From contig JBILMS010000035.1 in NCBI GenBank assembly GCA_044375415.1, positions 1 to 35,197 of the forward strand: a stretch of 35,197 nucleotides of DNA, in the 5' to 3' direction. Made by a program: the position numbers and the translations under genes. How positions within the stretch are numbered: the first letter of the stretch is position 1; each line of letters starts with the position of its first letter. Shown here piece after piece: positions 16,004 through 25,151 of the stretch. Under the pieces are notes generated by a model. The model was not told where the DNA came from. It ran no database searches and saw nothing but the letters and a program-made list of their open reading frames with translations. The DNA is from JAWXBG01 sp044375415 (lineage in GTDB: Bacteria; Bacteroidota; Bacteroidia; Flavobacteriales_D; Sanyastnellaceae).

Positions 16004-16534
16004 TTATTCGCAGATTGAACCGTAATACGAGATGAAAAACAGTAGATCAGATACTCCCGTTAATCCGTCATTGTTAAAGTCTGTTGGACAAAATTCGTCG
16101 AACAACCAAGAACCATCGTCTACCGTTGCAACCGGATCATAATTAGATGTGCTTGGGTACTTGCTGCCATTAATTATACATGAGCCATGGTCCACTGTGG
16201 CGTTTGGGTTATAGTTCAAAGAACCCTCATTTGTACGACCCTCCGCACCGGGGCAGTTTCCATAAAGACAGGAGCCGTCATTAACGACCATGTTGGGATC
16301 ATAATTACAGGCCTATACATCGGTGCAGCCCGCAGGCGCTTGCGGTCCGGAGAGGACTGAAGCGGTAGCTCCCTCGGTCTGACGATAAGATGAAGAGCCC
16401 ACTGAGTACCCAACCTCGTTGGATGCACTGTAGACCGTGCCTCCCGTTAAAACAAATCCCGATTGGGCGGATAAGCTTTCGGCAAAAACCACGGCAACCA
16501 CCATAACCAATAATTTATCTATTGAATTTTTCAT
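16004..16534 (-). pseudogene. Exported CTD/DGSC-repeat protein broken by in-frame TAG
   Basis: A signal peptide (MKNSIDKLLVMVVAVVFAESLSAQ) is followed by the short GGTVYSASNEVGYSVG domain common in small flavobacterial surface proteins. Next come repeats of the type CTDxxACNYDPxAxxDDGSC, then a dockerin-like calcium loop CPTDFNNDGLTGVSDLLFF. A TAG at 16315-16313 falls in the first repeat (GCTDV-stop-ACNYDPN), and the frame continues unchanged to 16004. A single CAG or similar codon turned into a stop is the simplest reading. Later repeats have also lost cysteines (SLNYNPN, DDGSWLF), a sign of decay. No T9SS sorting tail is visible. Sequencing error or readthrough are alternatives. Confidence 0.75.
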
Positions 16535-16704
16535 TGGAGTATTAATTAAAAACAATTGCTGTCACATATCCACATTCGTTGCTATTCCGGTTTGCCGGAA
16601 CCGCCGCTAAACCAACCATTCCACTTAGCCTTCTGCAAACAAAATGCTTCGGACTAACAAAAGTTATTTTGGCTTAACCCGTGTGCACAAATCGTTGACG
16701 AGAC

Positions 16705-16712
16705 TATCTTTG
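16705..16712 (+). promoter_or_regulatory. Candidate -7 element of the TonB-receptor gene
   Basis: TATCTTTG matches TAnnTTTG and ends 4 nt before the ATG at 16717. If used, the message would be leaderless or nearly so. Confidence 0.4.
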
Positions 16713-16716
16713 TGTT

Positions 16717-18951
16717 ATGTTACGTCTTTTGTTTTCTTTTTTCGTCTTTACAAGTCTTTGTGGTTATTCACAAACCTTCAAAGGTCTTGTAGTAGATGTT
16801 GATGGAAAAGCCGTTCCTCTTGCGTCTGTTGTTTGGGAGGGATATGAAATATCCTCTCTCGCGAACGACTCCGGGTATTTTGAAATTGCTTTACCTCCGG
16901 ATACAACGCTAGAAATTTACGGACTAAACATCACGTTTGCCGGGAATGCAGGATATTATGAAATTGATGATCTCTATTCTCAATGGACATTCACAATGGA
17001 CATTCGCGTGGTATTGCAGCAGGTGACCATTTACGATGATGCAAGCGGCTCCTACATCTCGCGTATCATTCCAATTAAAACAGAAGTGATCAATCGCAAT
17101 GAATTGCGCAAAGCGGCTTGTTGTGATTTGGCCGGATGTTTTGAAACACAAAGTACTGTCCAACCTCAAACGACCAACATACTAACCAACGCCAAAGAAT
17201 TGCGCATTCTCGGACTTAGCGGTGTCTACAACCAAGTTTTGGTAGATGGTCTTCCTCTTGTCCATGGATTATCCTATACATACGGAATAAGCACGTTGCC
17301 GGGAAGTATGGTGGAAAATATTTGGGTGGTAAAAGGAGCCAATAGCGTTGTTCAAGGTTACGAAAGCATGGTCGGTCAAATTACTGTTTTCCCCCGAGAA
17401 GGACAAAAAGCAGAACCCTTTACCGCTGATCTTTTGGTGAATTCGTTTAACGAAAAACATATGAATGCGGGAGTAGCTTGGAAGGATTCGCTATGGAATA
17501 ATTATCTCGCTGTCCATGCTTCCCTACCCGGAGGAAGATTCGATAGAGACGACGATACCTTTTTAGATTTACCTCTATTAACCCGTTATACTTTCTACAA
17601 CAAGTGGCGTTATCGAAACGAAAACGAAGATGGCTGGAGTACCTTTATTGGCGCACGTTTTACAGAAGAAGAGCGCATAGGTGGTCAATATAATTTTGAT
17701 GCGGAGACGCAGGCGGGAAAAACGGATGCTTATGGACAAATAGTTCGCTTTACTCAGCCCGAACTATTCACAAAAACGGGATATCGTTTTAATGCCAATA
17801 ATAAAATAAGTCTGCTTGCTAGTTCACAACAACACTTTCAGAAGTCCTGGTTTGGGGTTTTGAATTACAATGCAGAGCAGTGGTATGGGTATGCAAATCT
17901 TCAGTACGAATTATTTTTTGGCGGATCGAAGCAACATGATTTGAAAACGGGTTTAAGTTTCCGCCACCTCGAAATCAACGAAGACATCTCCTTTACTTCC
18001 GATACAATTCCAAGAACATTTGACGGTGGATACTCGCGACTTGAAAATATACCCGGCGTATTTGCGGAAAGTATTTTTTCTATTAAAAAAGATACCCTCA
18101 CATTGATCACCGGGATGCGTGCTGATCATCACAACTCTTTCGGGTCCCGTTTTACACCTCGCATCATGGTAAGGTGGCTTCCTGTTGCAAATACAGACAT
18201 CCGTTTGTCGGCAGGTACCGGTTGGCGAACGGTTAGTTTGTTCTCGGAGAACATAAATCTTCTGACCAGCGGTCGAGACATTCAATTCGCCGAGAGTCTT
18301 CGTCCGGAGGAATCATTAAATCTCGGATTTAATGTCACACAACGATTCACTCTCGGTGGGACTTCGTTCACGGCGACAACGGATATTTATCATACTACAT
18401 TTCAAAATCAAGTTTTCCCCAACTACGATAGCACAACCAACGTTGCGATCATTTCGAATTTTACGGGAACATCTATCTCAAATGGATTTCAAGCAGAGTT
18501 GATAGCCGATGTGAGCAGCACGGTTGATTTACGTGTTGCATACAACTACCTCGATGTGTATAGAATTGTTGACGGAGAAAAAACGCTTTTACCCTTCAAC
18601 GCAAAGCACAGGGTTCTAGGAGTAATTAGTATTCACTCGCCCCAACCTCGTTGGCAATTTGATGTCAACATTCATTATTATGGCGAACAACGATTGCCGA
18701 ATACAGATATGTTAGTGCAAGAATATCGTCAACCAGCGGCATCGAAACCGTTTACGTTGACGAGTATTCAATACACCCAAAGTTTTAAAAGAATCGAGTT
18801 TTTTGCGGGATGTGAAAACGTTTTCGATTTTCGTCAAAAGCGTCCCATCGTGAATTGGCAAAATCCATTCAGCCAACAATTCGACACATCGTTTGCATGG
18901 GGCCCTACACGAGGCCGCGAGATGTATGTTGGGTTGAGGATGCGGGTGTAA
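16717..18951 (+). CDS. TonB-dependent outer-membrane receptor
   Basis: 744 residues. A signal peptide (MLRLLFSFFVFTSLCGYSQT) is followed by a carboxypeptidase-like beta domain at ~22-100, a plug domain at ~115-225 (LRILGLSGVYNQVLVDGLPL, VVKGANSVVQGYESMVGQI) and a 22-strand-type barrel ending in the aromatic MYVGLRMRV. It imports a ligand with energy from TonB/ExbBD. The segment KAACCDLAGCFETQ (133-145) matches a Bacteroidota subgroup with ACCNLSESFET at this place; here an extra Cys is present. That subgroup often sits near metal genes, but none is seen here, and no SusD partner follows, so the substrate is open. It is a single gene with convergent genes downstream. Confidence 0.92.
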   Translation: MLRLLFSFFVFTSLCGYSQTFKGLVVDVDGKAVPLASVVWEGYEISSLANDSGYFEIALPPDTTLEIYGLNITFAGNAGYYEIDDLYSQWTFTMDIRVVLQQVTIYDDASGSYISRIIPIKTEVINRNELRKAACCDLAGCFETQSTVQPQTTNILTNAKELRILGLSGVYNQVLVDGLPLVHGLSYTYGISTLPGSMVENIWVVKGANSVVQGYESMVGQITVFPREGQKAEPFTADLLVNSFNEKHMNAGVAWKDSLWNNYLAVHASLPGGRFDRDDDTFLDLPLLTRYTFYNKWRYRNENEDGWSTFIGARFTEEERIGGQYNFDAETQAGKTDAYGQIVRFTQPELFTKTGYRFNANNKISLLASSQQHFQKSWFGVLNYNAEQWYGYANLQYELFFGGSKQHDLKTGLSFRHLEINEDISFTSDTIPRTFDGGYSRLENIPGVFAESIFSIKKDTLTLITGMRADHHNSFGSRFTPRIMVRWLPVANTDIRLSAGTGWRTVSLFSENINLLTSGRDIQFAESLRPEESLNLGFNVTQRFTLGGTSFTATTDIYHTTFQNQVFPNYDSTTNVAIISNFTGTSISNGFQAELIADVSSTVDLRVAYNYLDVYRIVDGEKTLLPFNAKHRVLGVISIHSPQPRWQFDVNIHYYGEQRLPNTDMLVQEYRQPAASKPFTLTSIQYTQSFKRIEFFAGCENVFDFRQKRPIVNWQNPFSQQFDTSFAWGPTRGREMYVGLRMRV

Positions 18952-19047
18952 TGACAAGGCGCCCAGAACAACTATGGCAATGTTGGCGTTTGATTGTTTG
19001 CAAAATCATTGCACCACAAAAATAATCCCGGCCCAAACACGAACACG

Positions 19048-20517
19048 CTACCAAATCGCATTGCTGGCCATATCACTTACGGCAGCTTTTAATTCGTATT
19101 CCCAATTATCCCTTAGATAAACCTTTCCCTTTTCAATTCGCGATGGGGGGCGCGCCGTATTGCCATCCACGAACAAATATTCCGGGTTTTCTGTTCCGAA
19201 ATTCATATATATTAAAACAACATCTTCGCCTTTTGGAATGTTGGCAAACGTGGCGAAACCATTACTCACCCATGAGGTTATCGCCATGCGACTATCCTTA
19301 AATAACAGGCGAACCTCGCCACTGCCGGAACTAACCGGAATCCTATAAGTCACCAAATCAAAATCCGAATTAAAAAATCGATCGCAATTAATCCAACCAA
19401 ACTGTTGAGAAAAAAGCACGTTATACGCGTCTTGACGTTCGGCGTAAGCGGCGTACTGCTGCTCAGAAAATCCGATCCGCTGCAGTTCCAGACGGCGGCG
19501 ATAAAGACTGTCTTCCAGAACAATATTCATTTCATATCGAGCATCTTTTCCCCTAACACCATCGCTCAGCCATCTCTTTCTATTCTCCGTCCAACCGGTA
19601 TAGGGCCCTTCAATATCCACACTAATCGGTGGGAGTTTCTGTAAAAAAGACAACAGCTCTATCCTAGCCTCCTTGGGAAATCCAGAATTACGAATGAGAA
19701 AATCTTTCAGCTTACCAGTTACTGTATCAAGTCCAAAACAAATCGGTAATTGCCACCCCGCAACATTTTTCGAATATTCTAAAAACCCTTTGCCGGGTAC
19801 AAAATTCCGAACGAAGTAATCTCTAAAATCAATGGTGTCTCCATTTTCATTTTTAAACTTCAAAAATTTATTTGAGCGAACCGGGATAGTGTATGTTGGT
19901 ATGACGGGCTTACCATTGAACGCGACATCAGCGGTATCCCTTTTTCTTTTTTCCCTGTTCAATCCCTCGGTTTTTTCTTTTGGTTCGCTCCAGACTACCG
20001 CACCTTCCCCGTTCTCTTGTCCATAAAAAACATCCATCCCCTCGACACCGGGTGTTTTAGGAAACGCTATTTCGAAGTCCATACCATCCTTCACCAGCAA
20101 TTCCCGGCCTTCCGAACTCGCCGAAATGTGAACACTACCGCCTGACTCCAACAGTCTATTGCCACAACTTGTCGTCAAATTGTTGCTCAAAAAACTTGCG
20201 GCATCATAACACTCCTCAACAATCACCTTTACCTTCTTTGAGGTTGCACTTCCATCTTTAAAACACATTACTTCTTTGGGTAAAAAAACCTTGGTCCCTT
20301 TACGGCAGTTAAGTACGGTATCCAAATTTGGGTCAACTAAAAAGGACTGACTTTTCGCTTCTATCGATGAAAAAAGCTCCTCTTTAACAACAGAATCCGG
20401 ACGGATGTTACGGTAAGAATAAGAATCAACTTTTTCCGATAAAATGGCCTTTTCGGAACATTGGGAGAAAAGTAAGGCACAAAATAAAGCGCCCGCGAAG
20501 GTCTGGTTTGATTTCAT
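19048..20517 (-). CDS. Large lipoprotein of unknown function
   Basis: 489 residues with a lipoprotein signal (MKSNQTFAGALFCALLFSQC; lipidated Cys at residue 20). Residues ~60-95 (VLNCRKGTKVFLPKEVMCF) resemble the G..I.IPA.AF strand of bacterial Ig-like/ZU5-type domains. A C-terminal beta region includes QFGWINCDRFF, a motif I recall from uncharacterised Bacteroidota lipoproteins. It is probably on the outer membrane. Start context: a 12-bp perfect palindrome lies 17 bp upstream. It follows the 78-residue basic protein gene on the same strand by 107 nt. No enzyme motif is seen. Confidence 0.8.
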   Translation of the reverse strand: MKSNQTFAGALFCALLFSQCSEKAILSEKVDSYSYRNIRPDSVVKEELFSSIEAKSQSFLVDPNLDTVLNCRKGTKVFLPKEVMCFKDGSATSKKVKVIVEECYDAASFLSNNLTTSCGNRLLESGGSVHISASSEGRELLVKDGMDFEIAFPKTPGVEGMDVFYGQENGEGAVVWSEPKEKTEGLNREKRKRDTADVAFNGKPVIPTYTIPVRSNKFLKFKNENGDTIDFRDYFVRNFVPGKGFLEYSKNVAGWQLPICFGLDTVTGKLKDFLIRNSGFPKEARIELLSFLQKLPPISVDIEGPYTGWTENRKRWLSDGVRGKDARYEMNIVLEDSLYRRRLELQRIGFSEQQYAAYAERQDAYNVLFSQQFGWINCDRFFNSDFDLVTYRIPVSSGSGEVRLLFKDSRMAITSWVSNGFATFANIPKGEDVVLIYMNFGTENPEYLFVDGNTARPPSRIEKGKVYLRDNWEYELKAAVSDMASNAIW

Positions 20518-20533
20518 TGGTTTACAGGTTTTG

Positions 20534-20545
20534 TTGATATATCAA
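20534..20545. promoter_or_regulatory. 12-bp palindrome upstream of the lipoprotein gene
   Basis: TTGATATATCAA is a perfect palindrome placed 17 bp before the lipoprotein ATG. A second inverted repeat (CCGGA/TCCGG) lies at 20550-20565. It is a possible operator; short A+T palindromes also arise by chance. Confidence 0.25.
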
Positions 20546-20624
20546 TTACCGGATTCCAGTCCGGGAACTTTCTTTTCAACAGCAGCAGTACCGTAGCAAA
20601 TTCAACTAAGCTTAAACAGCCTCC

Positions 20625-20861
20625 TTAATGCCTACCCCTCGCATATTTCGCCGTTTGGCGCGAATTACACTTCACGTTCACCATATTTCCCTTAGCCGCA
20701 AGCATTCTCTTCTTTGAAAACTTTGCTGCCTTCTGATTTTTACGAGCGTGTTTCGCATAATTAAAACCGGTCGGCTTACGACCCGTGTCTTCTGCTAACA
20801 CTGTTTGGGGAGCAGCTATACTAAATAAGAAAGCCGCAATAGCTATGATGATCGTCTTCAT
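20625..20861 (-). CDS. Small exported basic protein
   Basis: 78 residues. The signal peptide (MKTIIIAIAAFLFSIAAPQTVLAE) is followed by ~54 residues very rich in Lys, Arg, Ala and Asn (KHARKNQKAAKFSKKRM, RQTAKYARGRH), with one Cys and a strong positive charge. The family is not recognised. Possible roles are binding nucleic acid or anionic polysaccharide outside the cell, or an antimicrobial-type peptide; both are guesses. The ATG at 20861 follows the normal start for a signal peptide. It precedes the large lipoprotein gene on the same strand. Confidence 0.68.
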   Translation of the reverse strand: MKTIIIAIAAFLFSIAAPQTVLAEDTGRKPTGFNYAKHARKNQKAAKFSKKRMLAAKGNMVNVKCNSRQTAKYARGRH

Positions 20862-20972
20862 GGTTAAACAAGCTTACCAAACAAAAACGAAAGCAAGACA
20901 AGATTATTGTATAGAAAAAGTTCTTTCACTAACCTGCCCATCAACCAAGCTCCAGGAACGGAAAACAAACTA

Positions 20973-23477
20973 CTACTGCATCCGTATTACATTCAACAAT
21001 TCAGTAAACAGCTTTTCCTCTTTGCTATAAAACGAAAATGTGTAGACCCCATTACCCAAAAAGGAAACATCAATTAATTGTCCTTGACTATATGTATTCC
21101 CCATCACCATTCTTCCGGATGCATCAAGAATTTCATAGCGCCCGGAACCCTGATAACTCATAGATATTATATCTTCTGCGGGATTAGGATAAAGTCGAAT
21201 ATCGGAAGAGATTAATTCATTAATACCAATGGTGCAATCTTGTCCTTCATTCGTCCATGTAGGATACAATACATCATCTAACTTAAGCATGATTTGTCCT
21301 CCGGATGTAAAATGTCTGAGGGCTATGTATACCTCTTGGCCCCACCATTCCGTAAGATCGGCGCCTCTATATCGCCACTCCGGACCCTCTATCGTTTCCG
21401 AAAAAAGAACATTGACAAAATCCTCCGGGTTATTTCCGGTAGTGGATAAAAGGACTTCATAATATTCGGAATCGTTATCAGAACTGGTAGAAACATACCA
21501 CGTAATATGTTCTCCTTCAATCGGACTTAATTGTGGAGTGATCAAATAATTATTCTCTCCATCCGGATCAAAGCCATAAGAAAAAGCACAATGTTCGCTG
21601 TTGTATCCTGCCACCGGTTGGGCGCCATTCCAGAGAACACCGTTTACATCCACATCCAATATCGACCAGCAATTTGGGGGAAATAGATCGCCCTCAAAAT
21701 CTTCTAAATGAATTGAATTGTTTACAAGTGTTTCCAAACACGGTCCATTACCAATAATGTTCGCGTCCATCCAAGCCAAACGAGCAAGCAAACGATCTTG
21801 TAAATCTTGTACCTGCTGATCCCAATTCGTAACACCTAGTTCCGGCCAGCGCAAAAAATTTCTGTCGGTAGCCTCAGCTAAATAATCATGCAACGAATCT
21901 ATGTGATTTATAAAAGCCTCATCGCTCCATTTATCTCCGCGCAACTCTTGCCATCTGCACCACACTTGATTGGTGTACGTGCTATCGCTATCCATGATAC
22001 TCCACCAATCCGGAAATGGCCAGAACGGATGTGTAAGTTCCCACACCCAGCCTTCAATATTCCAAAACCCACGATCGTAATCCCATGGCGGACCAATGTG
22101 CAACAAACCTCCGTCGGTAATTTTTTCTTTGTACATAAAAGTGCTTCGACCATACGAATCGTAGTTGGTACTCATTTCATTTACCAGCATAAAATCGATG
22201 AAGGAAGGAACGTCTACAACAGACCGATACCCCTCTTCAGGATCATCAAAATTCTCTGTGTGCATGATATACTCAAACTGATCTACATACGACTGAATAT
22301 AATTTGCTTGTTCCGCAGCAATTTCACTCGCCTTAGGATAAACATATTTAAATTCTACCAACGGTCCAGCTGTAGCTTCGTTGATGGGTGGATAATTACT
22401 ATACCAATTGCCCGGATCGCCATTGATGTTCATTTCTATGATATATCCACCGGTAAGGGAGTCTCCTGCTAAATCATCCGGATCCAACTTTGCAATATCC
22501 ACTCGACTATTGTCGCGTTTAATTTTTTCCGTGAGTGAATAAATACCTAAATAATCTCCATCCAAAATCAACTCACAATAACGCAAGCGAGGGGCATATC
22601 GATCCATTTTTCGACCGAAGGAATAGGCGATGTTGTTGAACATAAGAGTTGGATCAAGGTACTCTGCTTTTAGAATAAAATCGTTTTCATCGGGCATGCC
22701 TAAAAGGTTTGTATCCATCTCCAAACCCTCGCTATCTATCAAATCGAAATCATAATTCTTCTTTGGATAAATCGGTCCGGTGAATCCCTGCAATTCCACC
22801 ATAATTTCTCCTTCATATTCAAAGTTCGTGTCAGTGATAAAATTCAAAACACCATCCCCATTATTGATGATTTGCATGGTGGCTTGCACCTTTGGTTCAT
22901 CCGGAATAGACTGTCCGCCGGTAAATATTTTTACAATTGGCAGATAAGTAGATTCCAGTGGATATTGATATTCAGGAGCATTGGAATCAAAGGTTATACT
23001 CCAGTCGTACATATACCCTTGGTCCGCGAAGGCATAGGTATCATACAGAACTAAATTCCACGTTCCATTTGGATTTTGGCCGTTGTTGACTAAAGCCATA
23101 TTGCCCATAGGGAGCCATGTGCCGGAATATGGGGGCGTTTGATTCGATATATAATCACTTGCGTCAAACCGCAAACAGCAATTGGTAAAGTTGTCCAAAT
23201 CTCCTCCTATGCCCGAAAACAACATAAATAATGTCCCGTCCGGTGCGGCAAGCTGCACAACCATATCGCTGTTGTATGTATGATCCATATTGAGACAGAT
23301 CTGCACCAAACCACTTTCGCCATTTAATACGTCAGGCAAACCGCTCGCCTCGATAGGTAAATACATTGTAGTACCATCATCCGGCACAAGTTGATTTATG
23401 GTAGAAGAAAATGTCTGAGAATAAAAAACAGAAACTAAAAAAAGACCAATGGCCGACAGGAATATACGTCTGATCAT
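20973..23477 (-). CDS. P-domain / CotH-kinase-like / T9SS surface protein
   Basis: 834 residues in five parts: signal peptide (MIRRIFLSAIGLFLVSVFYS); a proprotein convertase P-domain at ~25-155 (LVQICLNMDHTYNSDMVVQL, PNGTWNLVLYD); a CotH domain at ~165-560 (GDYLGIYSLTEKIKRDNSRVD, GGYIIEMNINGD, GPPWDYDRGFWN); a choice-of-anchor/MAM-like beta domain at ~585-745 (FEGDLFPPNCWSI, NNYLITPQLSP); and a type A sorting domain (YPNPAED...). CotH proteins are atypical protein kinases that phosphorylate secreted proteins in Bacillus; the GPPWDYDRGFW segment holds their Asp-rich catalytic site. Here the domain would be on the cell surface or released. The substrate is unknown. Confidence 0.88.
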   Translation of the reverse strand: MIRRIFLSAIGLFLVSVFYSQTFSSTINQLVPDDGTTMYLPIEASGLPDVLNGESGLVQICLNMDHTYNSDMVVQLAAPDGTLFMLFSGIGGDLDNFTNCCLRFDASDYISNQTPPYSGTWLPMGNMALVNNGQNPNGTWNLVLYDTYAFADQGYMYDWSITFDSNAPEYQYPLESTYLPIVKIFTGGQSIPDEPKVQATMQIINNGDGVLNFITDTNFEYEGEIMVELQGFTGPIYPKKNYDFDLIDSEGLEMDTNLLGMPDENDFILKAEYLDPTLMFNNIAYSFGRKMDRYAPRLRYCELILDGDYLGIYSLTEKIKRDNSRVDIAKLDPDDLAGDSLTGGYIIEMNINGDPGNWYSNYPPINEATAGPLVEFKYVYPKASEIAAEQANYIQSYVDQFEYIMHTENFDDPEEGYRSVVDVPSFIDFMLVNEMSTNYDSYGRSTFMYKEKITDGGLLHIGPPWDYDRGFWNIEGWVWELTHPFWPFPDWWSIMDSDSTYTNQVWCRWQELRGDKWSDEAFINHIDSLHDYLAEATDRNFLRWPELGVTNWDQQVQDLQDRLLARLAWMDANIIGNGPCLETLVNNSIHLEDFEGDLFPPNCWSILDVDVNGVLWNGAQPVAGYNSEHCAFSYGFDPDGENNYLITPQLSPIEGEHITWYVSTSSDNDSEYYEVLLSTTGNNPEDFVNVLFSETIEGPEWRYRGADLTEWWGQEVYIALRHFTSGGQIMLKLDDVLYPTWTNEGQDCTIGINELISSDIRLYPNPAEDIISMSYQGSGRYEILDASGRMVMGNTYSQGQLIDVSFLGNGVYTFSFYSKEEKLFTELLNVIRMQ

Positions 23478-23562
23478 ACTTAACAGGTTTCCGCTAAGAT
23501 ACGGAATCCCAAGATTTGATGATCAAGACCATTAAAATTATTCAAACACTGCAGTAGAAATT

Positions 23563-24405
23563 CTACCTGCCTACAACAACGGTTGTCCTCTGAATCTCAC
23601 CACCATTGAGGGTTTCGAGCACATACAAGCCACTTATCAAACGGGAAGTATCGATTTTGACTTTCCCATTTTCCTTCAAAATTATACTTTCAAGAACAAG
23701 ATTAGAACGAACGTCTTTTAGTTGAATAGATACTTCGTTTCCCTCAATCTGTGACTCAACAATCAAATAATTCGAGCACGGATTTGGGTACACGGCCACT
23801 AATTTCTGTTCATTATTTTCCAAAACACCGACAGGTCCGGCACATTCAGAGGTGTGTTCTCCGATTTCAGAAACGGTGTCTTCGGGATATACGTCCCATT
23901 GACTTTCACTTTCCGACCAATTTGTTGTCGGCACTTGTACGTTCGATTTTCTTACCAAGGTATAATTTTCAGTACTCCCGGTTCCGACTATCCACGTTCC
24001 CAATGGGTCCTCTCCGACTATGCCAATGATATCCAGGGCTAAATCATTATAAGCAAGTACTACCGCATCATTCCCGTTAAAAGAACAGACGTCGCTCGTC
24101 GCATTTGCAATATCTAAAACCGGTTGAAGAGAACCGGCATTACAAACCACATAAGTCTCATGCGATTCGAGTTGACCGGTTAACTCGTGTATAAACGTGG
24201 CTTCAGTTGACCCGTTGGCAAAAACACTTAATGTGTATCCGGATAGGTCTACACTTTCTTCTTTCGGATTATAAATCTCTATTGCCTTATTTAGTAAATC
24301 GCCTTCAAGAAATTCTGAAATAAAAAGTTCTTCGCACGATGATTGTTGTGCCTCCAAATTACTGAGCGTTCCGAGAAATAAGAGTGTTAGGATAAAATGC
24401 CTCAT
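23563..24405 (-). CDS. Lamin-tail domain T9SS protein
   Basis: 280 residues from the ATG at 24405, where the signal peptide starts (MRHFILTLLFLGTLSNLEAQ). The upstream TTG-initiated extension overlaps a -7 promoter element and is rejected. Residues ~25-150 are a lamin-tail (LTD) beta fold: LFISEFLEGDLLNKAIEIYNP, VDLSGYTLSVFANG, GNDAVVLAYND. Exported bacterial LTDs are thought to bind polymers or tether other domains. A type A sorting domain closes the protein (YPNPCSNYLIVE, ISGLYVLET). It lies 85 nt upstream of the CotH gene on the same strand. Confidence 0.87.
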   Translation of the reverse strand: MRHFILTLLFLGTLSNLEAQQSSCEELFISEFLEGDLLNKAIEIYNPKEESVDLSGYTLSVFANGSTEATFIHELTGQLESHETYVVCNAGSLQPVLDIANATSDVCSFNGNDAVVLAYNDLALDIIGIVGEDPLGTWIVGTGSTENYTLVRKSNVQVPTTNWSESESQWDVYPEDTVSEIGEHTSECAGPVGVLENNEQKLVAVYPNPCSNYLIVESQIEGNEVSIQLKDVRSNLVLESIILKENGKVKIDTSRLISGLYVLETLNGGEIQRTTVVVGR

Positions 24406-24438
24406 GTGCCCTACTTTTTGATTCAATTTTTTACAGTG

Positions 24439-24446
24439 CAAAAATA
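24439..24446 (-). promoter_or_regulatory. Candidate -7 element of the lamin-tail gene
   Basis: TATTTTTG on the minus strand is an exact TAnnTTTG, 33 nt before the ATG. A TTTG lies 23 nt further upstream as a possible -33 element, so this gene probably has its own promoter. Confidence 0.5.
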
Positions 24447-24486
24447 TGCAACAAAAGAAACTAGAAAAACAAAAAGCCCAATTGCA

Positions 24487-25092
24487 CTATTTTTCCTTTA
24501 AATAAACGTCAAATAATATAACCAAATTACCATTGACATCTTCGGGTATAATCGGCAGTATGCGATGACCGGCCTCTTTGTCGGAAACCCATGGGTCCTT
24601 TTCTATATGTGGATCCCCCTGAAAATATCTTTGAGAAATAAGTTCCGAACTCGATTTTTCTGTTACTCGATAGTGAATATGAGAAGGTCTGTATAGCTGA
24701 CCATTTAAATACTTTCCCGGTATTATTGTCTTAAACGAGTACCTTTCTTCTGTATCGGCGCGCCATCTCGCACGATGTTTATATTCTCCGGTGTCAATAT
24801 CGTATAGGCCGTCGGCACTGCAATGTCCTATTTCGACTAGTGCATTTGGAAGAACCGTTGTGCAGTCCGAGGCATAAACGCGACCCTTCACCTCGACCTT
24901 GGCGCCCTCAATTCCCTCAAATGTTTGGTCATTTCGTTCAGGTGCATTCGGTCTGTAATAGGGGCCTAAAATATCATTTGTGGTTTCGCGGTCTCCCTTA
25001 AAATTACCGTCCGACTGTCGCGCCGCAAAACCAAAAGTGCTCAATGAAAACGGTACTAAGGATGTGCTTACAATAAAATCTTTTCTATTCAT
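24487..25092 (-). CDS. Intradiol ring-cleavage dioxygenase-like protein
   Basis: 201 residues from the ATG at 25092. It has the fold signatures of protocatechuate/catechol intradiol dioxygenases: GPYYRPNAPERND, a GRVYASDC...NALVEIGHCSADGLYD core, RYSFKTIIPGKY, then RPSHIHYRV. The non-haem iron ligands would be Tyr in GLYD, Tyr in PGKY and the two His of HIH; all four are present. The N-terminus (MNRKDFIVSTSLVPFSLSTFGFA) is an export-type signal, possibly Tat-like though with a single Arg. Exported members of this family often have unknown substrates; no aromatic-degradation genes are nearby. The ATG stands 16 nt behind a strong hairpin terminator. Confidence 0.85.
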   Translation of the reverse strand: MNRKDFIVSTSLVPFSLSTFGFAARQSDGNFKGDRETTNDILGPYYRPNAPERNDQTFEGIEGAKVEVKGRVYASDCTTVLPNALVEIGHCSADGLYDIDTGEYKHRARWRADTEERYSFKTIIPGKYLNGQLYRPSHIHYRVTEKSSSELISQRYFQGDPHIEKDPWVSDKEAGHRILPIIPEDVNGNLVILFDVYLKEK

Positions 25093-25104
25093 ACTATTTA
25101 GTTG

Positions 25105-25135
25105 AAAAAGAAGTGCGGCAATAAACCGCACTTCT
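25105..25135 (-). terminator. Strong intrinsic terminator after muiA, just before the dioxygenase ATG
   Basis: Perfect 10-bp stem AGAAGTGCGG / CCGCACTTCT with a 7-nt loop, followed on the minus strand by TTTTCAAC. It begins 16 nt past the muiA stop and ends 16 nt before the dioxygenase ATG. Confidence 0.85.
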
Positions 25136-25151
25136 ATGTTCGCTATTATTC

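Noticed and set aside
21888..22472. Plus-strand open frame of 194 codons inside the CotH gene
   Set aside because: It is antisense to a well-supported domain protein and its translation has no family features.
23554..23566. GTAGAA/TTCTAC palindrome as a terminator
   Set aside because: It overlaps the stop codon of the lamin-tail gene, is short, and has no T-run.
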